From Gammaproteobacteria bacterium (GTDB lineage: Bacteria > Pseudomonadota > Gammaproteobacteria > Steroidobacterales > Foliamicaceae): a stretch of 64,000 nt of DNA. The stretch's first letter is position 1. Each line of letters starts with the position of its first letter. Below are positions 42,621 to 51,462 of this stretch, piece after piece. The notes under the pieces were generated by a model. That model ran no database searches, was not told the DNA's origin, and saw nothing but the letters and a program-made list of their open reading frames with translations. Location: assembly GCA_011523505.1 (NCBI GenBank), contig WTGP01000012.1, positions 19,038 to 83,037 of the forward strand. Direction: 5' to 3'. Position numbers and translations under genes: made by a program.

Positions 42621-44203
42621 TGTGCGGGATCGTCGGCCTGATGGGTAACGGCGCGGCGGCGCCGGAAATCTACGACGCCCTCATCATGCTCCAGCACCGG
42701 GGTCAGGACGCCGCCGGCATACTGACCGACGACGAAGGCATGTGCCGCAAGCGCCGCGCCCGCGGACTCGTGCGCGAGACGTTCCGCACCCGCCACATGC
42801 AGAACCTGCGGGGCTCGGCCGGCCTGGGCCATGTGCGCTATCCGACCGCCGGGTCCGACAAGAACTCCGAAACCCAGCCGTTCTTCGTCAACAGCCCGTA
42901 CGGGATCGCCCTGGCGCACAACGGCAATCTCACCAACGCGCATGAACTGGCCGGCGAGATGCGCCAGCGCGACCGCCGCTATCTCAATACCGACTCCGAC
43001 AGCGAGCTGCTGCTCAACGTGTTCGCCCACGAGCTCCTGCGCACCTCGCGCCGGTCGATGGACGCCGATGCCGTGTTCCGCGCGGTGCGCGGCGTGCACA
43101 AGCGCTGCAAGGGCGCCTACTCGGTCGTCTGCATGATCCTGGGCTTCGGGCTGGTCGCTTTCCGCGATCCCTACGGCATCCGGCCGATGGTCGTCGGGCG
43201 GCGGGAGAGCGGCAAGGGGCCGGAGTACCTGGTGGCTTCGGAAAGCGTTGCGCTGCAGCAGCTCGGCTTCGAACTGGAGCGGGACGTGATGCCGGGCGAG
43301 GCCTGGGTCTTTCCGTACGGCGAGGAAGCGGTGACCCGCCAGTGCGCGGCCCGCACGCAATACACGCCCTGCATCTTCGAATACGTCTATTTCGCCCGCC
43401 CGGATTCGCTCATGGACAAGATTTCGGTGCACAAGGCGCGCCTGCGAATGGGCGAGCGCCTGGTGGAGAAGATCCAGCGCGAGCACGACACCAGCGATGT
43501 GGACGTGGTGATTCCGATCCCGGACACCAGCCGCACCAGCGCCATGGAAGTCGCGAACCGGCTGAACGTCAAGTACCGCGAGGGCTTCATCAAGAACCGC
43601 TACATCGGCCGCACCTTCATCATGCCGGGCCAGGACGAGCGCAAGCGCTCGGTGCGCCAGAAGCTCAACCCCATCAACCTGGAATTCCGCGGCAAGAACG
43701 TGCTGCTGGTGGACGATTCCATCGTGCGCGGCACGACCTCGCGCCAGATCGTCGAGATGTCGCGGGAGGCGGGCGCCAGGAAGGTGTACTTCGCCTCGGC
43801 CGCCCCGCCGGTCCGCTACCAGAACGTCTACGGGATCGACATGCCGGCGCCGGACGAGCTGATCGCGGCCAATCGCACGGTGGAGGAAGTCGAGGAGAGA
43901 ATCGGCGCCGACTGGCTGGTGTACCAGGACCTGGGCGATCTGATCTCGGCGGTCAATTTCCGGCGTGCGGAGATCACCGGTTTCGACGTTTCCTGCTTCA
44001 ACGGCCAGTACGTGACCGGCGGCGTGGACCGCAAGCTGCTCCGCCGGGTCGCCAGGGAGCGCGCCGACAAGGTGCGGGCCAGGCGCAAGTCGCGCAAGCG
44101 GAAAGCCAGTAAGGCCGCGCGGGTGGCCGCCGCCGAACCGGTGGCCGCCGCCCGGCCGCCGAAGATGGCCGAACTGCCCGCCCTGGAAGTCGAAAGCGGC
44201 TAG
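42620..44203 (+). CDS. purF: Amidophosphoribosyltransferase
   Basis: A 527-residue enzyme for the first committed step of purine synthesis. After Met removal, C2 is the N-terminal glutaminase nucleophile (MCGIVGLMG). The glutaminase domain has GHVRYPTAGSD and LAHNGNLTN, and the PRPP loop is VLLVDDSIVRGTTS. A basic, Ala-rich tail of about 40 residues (KVRARRKSRKRKASKA...) extends past the conserved end. The stop overlaps the lpxH stop at the palindrome CTAG, so the two genes converge head to head without a spacer. Confidence 0.96.
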   Translation: MCGIVGLMGNGAAAPEIYDALIMLQHRGQDAAGILTDDEGMCRKRRARGLVRETFRTRHMQNLRGSAGLGHVRYPTAGSDKNSETQPFFVNSPYGIALAHNGNLTNAHELAGEMRQRDRRYLNTDSDSELLLNVFAHELLRTSRRSMDADAVFRAVRGVHKRCKGAYSVVCMILGFGLVAFRDPYGIRPMVVGRRESGKGPEYLVASESVALQQLGFELERDVMPGEAWVFPYGEEAVTRQCAARTQYTPCIFEYVYFARPDSLMDKISVHKARLRMGERLVEKIQREHDTSDVDVVIPIPDTSRTSAMEVANRLNVKYREGFIKNRYIGRTFIMPGQDERKRSVRQKLNPINLEFRGKNVLLVDDSIVRGTTSRQIVEMSREAGARKVYFASAAPPVRYQNVYGIDMPAPDELIAANRTVEEVEERIGADWLVYQDLGDLISAVNFRRAEITGFDVSCFNGQYVTGGVDRKLLRRVARERADKVRARRKSRKRKASKAARVAAAEPVAAARPPKMAELPALEVESG

Positions 44204-44922
44204 AGGTCGAACGCCTCCAGGCGGAACCCCTTCCCGTCGTGCTCCAGCGCCCAGCCGCGCTCGAACCAGTCGCCCAGAACGGTCCGCGTGGCGGGTCCGC
44301 CGTCCAGTTCGAATTCGTGCACGTGGGGACGGTGCGTGTGGCCGTGAATGAACCGCCGCACTCCGTTCGCACGCATGGCCTCGGCCACCGCGCCTGCGTT
44401 GACGTCCATGATCTCCATCGGCTTGCCGCCGGTTGAAATGCGGCTGGCGTCACGCGCCTGGGCGGCCAGCGCGCGCCGCGCGGTCAGCGGCAGGGCCTGG
44501 AACTGCGCCTGCCAGGCCGGATCGCGGACCATGGCGCGGAACTCCTGGTAGTCGCGGTCGTCGGTGCACAGGCTGTCGCCGTGCATCAGCAGCACGCTTT
44601 CTCCGCCCAGGTTCACGACGCTGGATTCCGGGAGCAGCGTTACGCCCGTTCGGCCGGAAAAGCCGTCCCCCACCAGGAAGTCCCGGTTGCCGTGCACGAA
44701 CCACGCCGGGACCCCGCCTTTAGTCAGTTCCGCCAGCGCGTCCATGATCGCGCCGGCGTGGGGATCGTCGTCGTCATCGCCCACCCAGGCTTCGAACAGA
44801 TCGCCCAGTATGTAGAGCGCCTCGGCCTCGGCGGCGCGATTCTTAAGGAATTCGCGGAAGGCTTGGGTTGCGGCGGGTCGGGTGGCGTCCAGGTGGAGAT
44901 CGGAGATGAAAAGGGTGCTCAT
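44200..44922 (-). CDS. lpxH: UDP-2,3-diacylglucosamine diphosphatase
   Basis: A 240-residue calcineurin-like phosphoesterase of the lipid A pathway, hydrolysing UDP-diacylglucosamine to lipid X at the inner membrane. Metal motifs are ISDLHL, GDLFEAWVGDDD, GNRDFLVG, MHGD and HGHTHRP. It confirms an LPS-bearing Gram-negative host. It follows the cyclophilin gene with a four-base overlap, in the order folD - ppi - lpxH. Confidence 0.95.
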   Translation of the reverse strand: MSTLFISDLHLDATRPAATQAFREFLKNRAAEAEALYILGDLFEAWVGDDDDDPHAGAIMDALAELTKGGVPAWFVHGNRDFLVGDGFSGRTGVTLLPESSVVNLGGESVLLMHGDSLCTDDRDYQEFRAMVRDPAWQAQFQALPLTARRALAAQARDASRISTGGKPMEIMDVNAGAVAEAMRANGVRRFIHGHTHRPHVHEFELDGGPATRTVLGDWFERGWALEHDGKGFRLEAFDL

Positions 44923-45536
44923 TCAGTCACGCGCAGGACCCGTTCGATGATCACCGGCGCCGCCGGCACGTCGCGATCGAATGTACCGCCCGGACCGGTG
45001 GCCCTGTTTCCGATCTCGTCCACTACGTCCATGCCGCTGACTACCTGCCCGAACACGGCATATCCCCAGCGACCCGGCCGCGGATTCAGCGCCACGTTGT
45101 CCTGAAGATTGATGTAGAACTGGTTTTTCGCCGAATGCGGATCGCCGGTGCGCGCCATGGCGATGGTGCCGCGCAGATTGGAGCGGCCGTTGCCGGACTC
45201 GTTGGGCAGTGTTTCGTCGATCTGGCGCTCCTGAAAATCGACCGACCATCCGCCGCCCTGGATCACGAAGTCCTGGATCACGCGATGGAAGATCGTGCCC
45301 TCGTAGAAGCGGCTGCCGGTCAGAAGCAGGAATTGCTTTACCGTCAGCGGGGCGTCTTGGGCGAACAGCTCCAGCGTGAACGCGCCCGCGGTCGTTTCCA
45401 CCCGGACCCGCGGAAACGGGTCCATTTCCGCCTCCTCTTCGGCCGGTTCCTGCGCGCCGGCGGCGCCGGCGCCCAGCGCCAGCACGCATAGCGCGGCGAC
45501 CCACACCCGGGAGGTTTGAATTCTCGTATGTCTCAT
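44919..45536 (-). CDS. Peptidyl-prolyl cis-trans isomerase, cyclophilin type, exported
   Basis: A 205-residue cyclophilin with an N-terminal signal peptide (hydrophobic core about residues 11-28), so a periplasmic PpiA-like enzyme. Core motifs are [35 protein letters not shown] and [18 protein letters not shown] 45536 overlaps the folD stop (ATGA), so the gene is coupled to folD; the stop overlaps the lpxH start. An acidic stretch (EEEAEMD) follows the signal. Confidence 0.93.
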   Translation of the reverse strand: MRHTRIQTSRVWVAALCVLALGAGAAGAQEPAEEEAEMDPFPRVRVETTAGAFTLELFAQDAPLTVKQFLLLTGSRFYEGTIFHRVIQDFVIQGGGWSVDFQERQIDETLPNESGNGRSNLRGTIAMARTGDPHSAKNQFYINLQDNVALNPRPGRWGYAVFGQVVSGMDVVDEIGNRATGPGGTFDRDVPAAPVIIERVLRVTE

Positions 45537-46408
45537 TTCGGTTTGTCCTGCGAAATCGTCGTGTTGTAAATGGCGGCATCCAGCGTGTTCTGCAAGAGCA
45601 TGGCGACGGTCATAGGCCCCACTCCGCCCGGCACCGGGGCAATCCAGGCCGCACGCTTGCGCGCCTCCTCGAATTCTACGTCGCCGCGCAGCTTCCCGTC
45701 GCTCATTCGCGTAATGCCGATGTCCATCACCACGGCGCCCTCGCGTATCCAGGCGCCCGGAATGAGCGCCGGCTTGCCCACCGCGCTGCAGAGGATTTCC
45801 GCCTGCCGGACGTGCTGCTCGAGGTTGGTCGTGAACCGGTGGCAGACCGTAACGGTCGCACCGGCCAGCAGCAGTTCCAGCGCCAGCGGCCGCCCCACCA
45901 GGTTCGATGCGCCGATCACCACGCAATGCTGCCCCTTCGGATCGACGCCGATCTTTTCCAGCATGCGGATCACCCCGACCGCGGTGCAGGGGCGCAGCCT
46001 GGGCGTGCGCAGCGCCAGCAGTCCGAAGGTCAGCGGATGGAACCCGTCCACGTCCTTGCCCGGGTCAATGCGCCGGATGACGCTCAGCGAGTTGATGTGC
46101 CCGGGCAGGGGCAGTTGCACCAGGATGCCGTCAACGTTCGCGTCCTCATTGAACTCGTCGATCAACGCCAGCAGGGTCGGCTCGTCCGTGTCCGCCGGGA
46201 GGTTGTGATCGAGCGATGCGATACCGGCGGCAGCGCAGGCCCGCCGCTTGTTCCGCACGTAAACCTGCGAGGCCGGGTCCGCGCCCACCAGGACCGTGGC
46301 CAGCGCCGGCGCCCGGTGGCCTTCGGCAAGCCGTTTCTCGACCGTCTGCCGGATTTCCTCACGGATCGCGGAAGCTATGGCCTTGCCGTCAATCAGTTGC
46401 GCGGTCAT
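45533..46408 (-). CDS. folD: Methylenetetrahydrofolate dehydrogenase/cyclohydrolase
   Basis: A 291-residue bifunctional enzyme interconverting methylene- and formyl-tetrahydrofolate. Signatures are [10 protein letters not shown] with the catalytic Lys, [33 protein letters not shown] and [17 protein letters not shown] 46408 ([12 protein letters not shown]) is the family start; the open frame extends 15 codons further without conservation. First gene of the folD - ppi - lpxH operon. Confidence 0.96.
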   Translation of the reverse strand: MTAQLIDGKAIASAIREEIRQTVEKRLAEGHRAPALATVLVGADPASQVYVRNKRRACAAAGIASLDHNLPADTDEPTLLALIDEFNEDANVDGILVQLPLPGHINSLSVIRRIDPGKDVDGFHPLTFGLLALRTPRLRPCTAVGVIRMLEKIGVDPKGQHCVVIGASNLVGRPLALELLLAGATVTVCHRFTTNLEQHVRQAEILCSAVGKPALIPGAWIREGAVVMDIGITRMSDGKLRGDVEFEEARKRAAWIAPVPGGVGPMTVAMLLQNTLDAAIYNTTISQDKPK

Positions 46409-46500
46409 GAGGATCCGGTTGGCCCTGAACAGAGTGGATTCTACCGACTGCATTGCCTGCTCACCAGCGCGGCCGGCATGCAGTTACGCTCCCCGTTCAG

Positions 46501-46529
46501 GTGACGGCGGGCCGCAAGGTTGCTATCAT
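46501..46529 (+). promoter_or_regulatory. Candidate sigma-70 promoter for the Mo-enzyme operon
   Basis: GTGACG (46501-46506, four of six to TTGACA) is followed after 17 bases by TATCAT (46524-46529), with a TGC directly before it making an extended -10. Transcription would start near 46536, leaving a leader of about 45 bases that carries the Shine-Dalgarno GGAGAGG. Confidence 0.45.
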
Positions 46530-46579
46530 CCGGGGCTGCTTCAGCGGCCTTCAGGGTGCCGCATCCGGGAGAGGAAACC

Positions 46580-49537
46580 ATGCGATTTTCGATCATTCTC
46601 TGGGCCATGGTGCAGGCATTGCGGTTCACCAGGCTCCGCTACGCCGAGTTCAGGAACCGCCTGAAGGAAAGAAACGTCATCGCGCAGTTCAAGCTGCAGG
46701 ACAATTCCGCCGGGCGCTGGGTCCAGATCGAAAACGGCAGGATCCGCTCGGGCACGGGCGTTCACGAGAATCCCGACTTTGCCGTGGTCTTCAAAAACCG
46801 GGCGATCGCCGAAGAATTCCTGACGCCTCCGTTCGACCAGCTCGTGCGCGTGGACGCCGCCAAGAACTTCAAGCTGACGGTGCAGGGATCGGACGAGGCG
46901 TCGGTGTGGTTCATGATCACGCTGAACCGCATGCAGTCCATCCGCTGGAAGATCGGCACCGACATGGGCAACGGCGTGACCCGCTTCACCAACGGCACCA
47001 ACGGCGGCCCGATCTTCGTTTATGTCAAGGAAGGCAAGATCATCCGCATTACCCCCGTGGAGTTCGACAAGGACGACGCGCCTTCATGGACCATCAAGGC
47101 GCGAGGCAAGGAATTCACGCCGCCGCGACACACCACGCTGGCCGCGCACGGCCTCTGTCAGAAGTCCATGGTCTATTCGAAGAACCGCATCCTCCATCCG
47201 ATGAAGCGGGTGGACTTCGATGTCGACGGCGAGCGCAATATCCAGAACCGCGGCAAGTCGGAGTTCGTGCGCATCAGCTGGGACGAGGCGCTGGATATCG
47301 TCGTCAAGGAAATCAAGCGCTCCAAGAAGCATGGCCCCGGCGCGGTGCTGGTCACGCACGGCTCGCACCACCAGTGGGGCAACCTCGGGCACTACCTGAG
47401 CGCGTTCAACCGCTTCTGGAACCTGCTCGGCTGCTCCAAGCTGCACAACAACCCGGACAGCTGGGAAGGCTGGTACTGGGGCGCCATGCACCACTGGGGC
47501 AACAGCCTGCGGCTGGGCACGCCGGAGTTCTACGGCACCGTCGAGGACTGCCTCAAGGAAGCGGAGCTGATGGTGTTCTGGTCCAGCGACCCCGACGCCA
47601 GCTACGGCTACGAGGGCACGGTGCGGCGCGAGTGGGCCAAGGAGCTGGGCATCCCCATGGTCCACATCGACCCGTTCCTGAACCACACGGCCGCGCACCT
47701 GGGCGGCAAGTGGATCTCGCCCAAGCCCGGCACCGATTCCGCGCTGGCCCAGGCGCTCTGTTACGTCTGGATCACCGAGGACCTCTACGACAAGGAATTC
47801 GTCGAGACGCGCACGACCGGCTTCGACGAATGGAAGGCCTACATCCTCGGCGAGTCCGACGGCACGGCGAAAACGCCCGAATGGCAGGAAGCCGAGACCC
47901 GGGTGCCCGCGCGCGAGGTCCGGGCGCTGGCCCGCGAATGGGGCAGCAAGAAGACCTACCTGGGCGCCGGCGGCTGGGGTTGCGGCCTGGGCGGCGCCGG
48001 GCGCGGCCCCATGGGCGTCCAGTGGGCGCGGATGATGACCATCCTGGGCGCGATGCAGGGCTTCGGCCGGGCGGGCGTGAACTTCGGCAACCTCCAGTTC
48101 GGGGCCCCGCTGGACTTCTCCTTCTACTTCCCCGGCTATGCCGAAGGCAGCATGTCGGGCGAGCTGACCTACAGCGCCAACGCGGCCAACAACTATCAGC
48201 GCATGCCGCACGTCGTGACGATGAACTCGTCGCGCCAGAACATTCCCAAGATCCGCCTGCCCGAGGCGATCATGGAAGGCAGCGCGATGGGCTTCCTCAC
48301 CGACGTCTCCTCGGTGCGCGGCCAGTTCCTGCGCTACGGCTACCCGGCGCCCGGTCACGCCAAGATCCAGATGATGTACAAGTACGGCAGCCCCAACTTC
48401 GGCACGATGGTCGATTCCAACCGCTGGGTGCAGATGTACCAGTCGGAGAACCTGCCGTTCGTCGTAAACCAGTCGATCTGGTGGGAGGGCGAGACGCCGT
48501 ACTCGGACGTCATACTGCCCGCCTGCACCGTGTTCGAGCGCTGGGACATCGGCGAGTACTACAACGTCGGCGCGGGCTACGTGCACCACATGTTCTCGAT
48601 GGTCAATCACCGCGTGGTGTCGCTGCAGCACAAGTGCATCGAGCCGCTGGGCGAATCGAAGTCCGACTACGACATATTCCTGGCCGTGATCGAGCGCCTG
48701 GGGCTGGGCGCGATGTACTCGGAAGGCGGCAACACCGAACTCGAGTGGTGCAAGCGCGTGTTCGATTCGTCCGACGTGGCCAAGCACACCACCTGGAAGG
48801 AGTTCCTGAAGAAGGGCTATTTCGTCGTGCCGGCGGACCCGGAGGACGCGCGCGCCCCCACGGCCAACCGCTGGTACTACGAGGGCCGGAAGAAGGATAC
48901 GCCCGAGCCCTATCCGCTGCCGGCGGACTACGTGGGCGAGTTCGGCGAGGGACTGCAAACGACGTCCGGCAAGTTCGAGTTCCTGCCCGACACACTGAAC
49001 CAGATCGACGACCCGGCGCGGCCGCCGCTCAACAAGTACCAGAAGAGCTACGAGAACGCCGAGGCCGAGCCGGCCCTGGCGGACTTTCCGCTGCAACTGC
49101 TGACGCCGCACACGCGCTATCCGTTCCACATCATGGGCGACGACGAGGGCTGCACGCTGCAAGACATCCGCGAGCACCGCGTCACGGTGAACGGCCATTC
49201 CTACCTGGTGGCGCGCGTCAACCGCGCCGACGCCGAGGCCAGAGGGGTCAAGGATGACGACCTCATACGCCTCTGGAACCTCAGGGGCTCGGTGGTCTGC
49301 GCGGCCCAGGTGACGGACCGGCTGCGTCCGGGCGTGGTCAGCGCCTGCACCGGGTCGGCGCAGTACAGGCCTGTCGGCGAGCCCGGCAATTCGACCGACC
49401 TGGGCGGCTGCGTGAACATGCTCAATCCCAAGAAGACGATCACCGAGCAGGCCAGCGGGATGGCGCCCAACACCTCGCTGATCCAGTTTGAGAAATGGAC
49501 CGGCGTCGATACCTGGCAACGGGCGGAGGCCGCGTGA
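46580..49537 (+). CDS. Mo-bisMGD oxidoreductase, pyrogallol transhydroxylase-type alpha subunit with SCP2-like N-domain
   Basis: A 985-residue protein. Residues ~25-125 look like an SCP2 (sterol carrier) domain: RWVQIENGRIRSGTGVHENP, ADx-type FAVVFKN, then VDAAKNFKLTVQGSD. The remainder is a DMSO-reductase-family molybdoenzyme without an N-terminal Fe-S motif, as in pyrogallol-phloroglucinol transhydroxylase. H263, D293 and S294 have the same 30-residue spacing as the transhydroxylase catalytic His144, Asp174 and Mo-ligand Ser175 (numbers as I recall them). C-terminal blocks such as FDKLA-type cofactor contacts (CTGSAQYRPVG) are present. No Tat signal, so cytoplasmic. ATG 46580 has a good Shine-Dalgarno. 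The Fe-S subunit gene overlaps by one base. Confidence 0.82.
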   Translation: MRFSIILWAMVQALRFTRLRYAEFRNRLKERNVIAQFKLQDNSAGRWVQIENGRIRSGTGVHENPDFAVVFKNRAIAEEFLTPPFDQLVRVDAAKNFKLTVQGSDEASVWFMITLNRMQSIRWKIGTDMGNGVTRFTNGTNGGPIFVYVKEGKIIRITPVEFDKDDAPSWTIKARGKEFTPPRHTTLAAHGLCQKSMVYSKNRILHPMKRVDFDVDGERNIQNRGKSEFVRISWDEALDIVVKEIKRSKKHGPGAVLVTHGSHHQWGNLGHYLSAFNRFWNLLGCSKLHNNPDSWEGWYWGAMHHWGNSLRLGTPEFYGTVEDCLKEAELMVFWSSDPDASYGYEGTVRREWAKELGIPMVHIDPFLNHTAAHLGGKWISPKPGTDSALAQALCYVWITEDLYDKEFVETRTTGFDEWKAYILGESDGTAKTPEWQEAETRVPAREVRALAREWGSKKTYLGAGGWGCGLGGAGRGPMGVQWARMMTILGAMQGFGRAGVNFGNLQFGAPLDFSFYFPGYAEGSMSGELTYSANAANNYQRMPHVVTMNSSRQNIPKIRLPEAIMEGSAMGFLTDVSSVRGQFLRYGYPAPGHAKIQMMYKYGSPNFGTMVDSNRWVQMYQSENLPFVVNQSIWWEGETPYSDVILPACTVFERWDIGEYYNVGAGYVHHMFSMVNHRVVSLQHKCIEPLGESKSDYDIFLAVIERLGLGAMYSEGGNTELEWCKRVFDSSDVAKHTTWKEFLKKGYFVVPADPEDARAPTANRWYYEGRKKDTPEPYPLPADYVGEFGEGLQTTSGKFEFLPDTLNQIDDPARPPLNKYQKSYENAEAEPALADFPLQLLTPHTRYPFHIMGDDEGCTLQDIREHRVTVNGHSYLVARVNRADAEARGVKDDDLIRLWNLRGSVVCAAQVTDRLRPGVVSACTGSAQYRPVGEPGNSTDLGGCVNMLNPKKTITEQASGMAPNTSLIQFEKWTGVDTWQRAEAA

Positions 49538-50388
49538 TGGCCAAGAAATGGAACATGATCGTCGATATCGAGCGCTGCGATAACTGCCGCAACTGCTTCC
49601 TGGCGACCAAGGACGAGCACATCGGCAACGAGTTCCCCGGCTATTCCGCGCCGCAGCCGGACCGCGGTCACAGCTGGGTGGACATCAAGCGCCACGAGCG
49701 CGGCGCGTGGCCGGCGGTCGAGGCGCACTTCATGCCGGTCATGTGCAACCACTGCGACGACGCGCCCTGCATGAAGGCGGCGAAGGACGGCGCCATCACC
49801 AAGCGCTCCGACGGCATCGTGGTCATCGATCCGGTCAAGTCCAAAGGGCAGAAGGAAATCGTGGACGCCTGCCCGTACGGCGCGATCTACTGGAACGAGG
49901 AGGAGCAGGTGCCGCAGTCCTGGTTCTTCGACGCGCACCTGCTTGACGGGGGCTGGGACAAGACCCGCGTGGAGCAGGCCTGCCCCACAAACGTGTTCCG
50001 CTCGCTCAAGGTCGAGGACAAGGAGATGCAGCGGATCGCCGAGGAAGAGGACCTGGAGGTCCTGAAGCCGGAACTGGATTCACGGCCGCGCGTCTATTAC
50101 AAGAACATGCACCTGATGACCACCTGCTTTGTCGCGGGGTCGGTGGTAGTCGATGTGGACGGCGTCGAGGAGTGCGCGGCGGGCGCCGAAGTGGTGCTGA
50201 TGCGGGACGGCCGGGAACTGGCGCGCACCCAAACCGACACCTTCGGCGACTTCCGGTTCGACAAGCTCGCCGGGAACAGCGGCGGCTATCGTGTGGAAGT
50301 GAACTCGGAATCGTCCGGCAGCGCATCGGCGGCCTTCGACCTCACGGAAGAAAGCCTGCATATCGGAGTGCTCGCCCTGTCGGCCTGA
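49537..50388 (+). CDS. Fe-S subunit, transhydroxylase beta-like, with C-terminal transthyretin-like domain
   Basis: A 283-residue partner subunit. Ferredoxin part: C14-x2-C17-x2-C20, then C70-x2-C73-x4-C78, C112 (ACPYGAIYWNEEE) and C149 (ACPTN). These eight cysteines fit two [4Fe-4S] clusters. The fourth Cys of the first motif (T24) and the CxxC that precedes AHLLD in transhydroxylase beta are replaced, so one cluster of the usual three seems lost. Residues ~195-283 form a transthyretin-like/carboxypeptidase-regulatory domain (GAEVVLMRDGRELARTQTD, FGDFRFDKL), as in Pelobacter transhydroxylase beta. The order alpha-beta and the one-base overlap support a heterodimer. Confidence 0.85.
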   Translation: MAKKWNMIVDIERCDNCRNCFLATKDEHIGNEFPGYSAPQPDRGHSWVDIKRHERGAWPAVEAHFMPVMCNHCDDAPCMKAAKDGAITKRSDGIVVIDPVKSKGQKEIVDACPYGAIYWNEEEQVPQSWFFDAHLLDGGWDKTRVEQACPTNVFRSLKVEDKEMQRIAEEEDLEVLKPELDSRPRVYYKNMHLMTTCFVAGSVVVDVDGVEECAAGAEVVLMRDGRELARTQTDTFGDFRFDKLAGNSGGYRVEVNSESSGSASAAFDLTEESLHIGVLALSA

Positions 50389-50447
50389 ATCGCCACGGAA
50401 CGTGCCACACACTTCGCACCGGTCAGGCGCCCCAGAAACAACTCCGG

Positions 50448-50477
50448 CTGACTGGATCGCGGCAAGTTCGATATAGT
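50448..50477 (+). promoter_or_regulatory. Candidate promoter for the sulfatase-modifying-factor-like gene
   Basis: CTGACT (50448-50453) and TATAGT (50472-50477) are spaced by 18 bases. The -10 ends seven bases before the ATG at 50485, so the message would be leaderless if this ATG is used; a start at ATG 50497 is an alternative. Confidence 0.4.
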
Positions 50478-50484
50478 CCGTGTT

Positions 50485-51384
50485 ATGAACACAGGTATGA
50501 AAGGGGGACCGGAGAGCCCGCATGTACTGGTTCGTGCCGTGACTCTAGCCGCGCTGGCGGGATGTCTCGCCAATGCCTCCCACGCCCAGATCCTTGAGCC
50601 GGGCGAGACATTTTCCGATCGGCTTCTTGACGGCAGCCTGGGGCCTGAAATGGTGGTCATTCCTGCCGGGAGTTTTCGGATGGGATGCGTGTCGGGATTG
50701 GGCTGCAACGAAGAAGAGATGCCGGTTCACGAGGTTGTGATCCCCAATTCATTTGCGCTGGCTCGCCACGAGGTAACTTACGGGCAGTGGGATGCTTGCG
50801 TAGACAGTGGCGGTTGCAGCTATGACCCCATTCCTGGAAACGGACGCATACCCTTTCGGGCGGACAGAGCGGTCTTCGCGGGTTGGCTCGATGCCCAGTC
50901 GTTCGTGATGTGGCTGTCCAGTGAGACTGGGGAGGACTACCGCTTGCCTACCGAAGCGGAGTGGGAGTATGCGGCGCGGGCCGGGTCGGAAACGCAGTAC
51001 AGCTGGGGGAACGAATTGGGACGAGATCGGGCCAATTGCTGGCATTGCGGTTTGAAAATCGGCGACAGCAAGTCAGTTGTGGGGTCGTTTGACGCAAATG
51101 CATTCGGTTTGCACGACATGCATGGCAGCGTGTCGGAACTGGTGCAGGATTGCTGGAACGAAAATTACGACGGCGCTCCGTTGGATGGAAGCGCCTGGAA
51201 GAGCGGGCAATGCAGCATGCGCGTAGTGCGCGGAGGCGCAATGAACAGTGGTCCGAACCAACTTCGCTCCGCTTCCCGATACCATTCGCCCGGCGCATGC
51301 GGCTTGGTTACGGGTTTTCGTGTCGCCCGTTCGCTTACTCGAAACTCCGAATCACTGAAAACTGACACGGCTTCGCAGCACTAG
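50485..51384 (+). CDS. Exported SUMF1/formylglycine-generating-enzyme-like protein
   Basis: A 299-residue protein of the SUMF1/FGE-sulfatase fold: MVVIPAGSFRMGCVSG start, HEVTYGQWDACVD, LPTEAEWEYAARAGS, FGLHDMHGSVSELVQDCW and VVRGGAMNSG near the end. A signal peptide is likely (hydrophobic core about residues 16-32, SHAQ). The family includes true formylglycine-generating enzymes and many others (ergothioneine and lectin-like modules); the copper-binding Cys pair of FGE is not clearly present, so the function is open. Gene is monocistronic. Confidence 0.82.
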   Translation: MNTGMKGGPESPHVLVRAVTLAALAGCLANASHAQILEPGETFSDRLLDGSLGPEMVVIPAGSFRMGCVSGLGCNEEEMPVHEVVIPNSFALARHEVTYGQWDACVDSGGCSYDPIPGNGRIPFRADRAVFAGWLDAQSFVMWLSSETGEDYRLPTEAEWEYAARAGSETQYSWGNELGRDRANCWHCGLKIGDSKSVVGSFDANAFGLHDMHGSVSELVQDCWNENYDGAPLDGSAWKSGQCSMRVVRGGAMNSGPNQLRSASRYHSPGACGLVTGFRVARSLTRNSESLKTDTASQH

Positions 51385-51462
51385 TTTCCGAGCGAACCCC
51401 CCGTCGTCGGCGTAAAACGCGAATTGCGGCGGAACCGCCGGTCGTTCTTCAATGCTGCCACG

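Noticed and set aside
47084..49519. An 811-codon frame antisense to the molybdoenzyme
   Set aside because: No recognisable domain; the sense strand has conserved family motifs throughout.
51427..51440. Short palindrome CGGCGGAACCGCCG as a terminator between the SUMF1-like and amidohydrolase genes
   Set aside because: The stem is only five base pairs around a GAAC loop and there is no T-run; chance is likely in GC-rich DNA.
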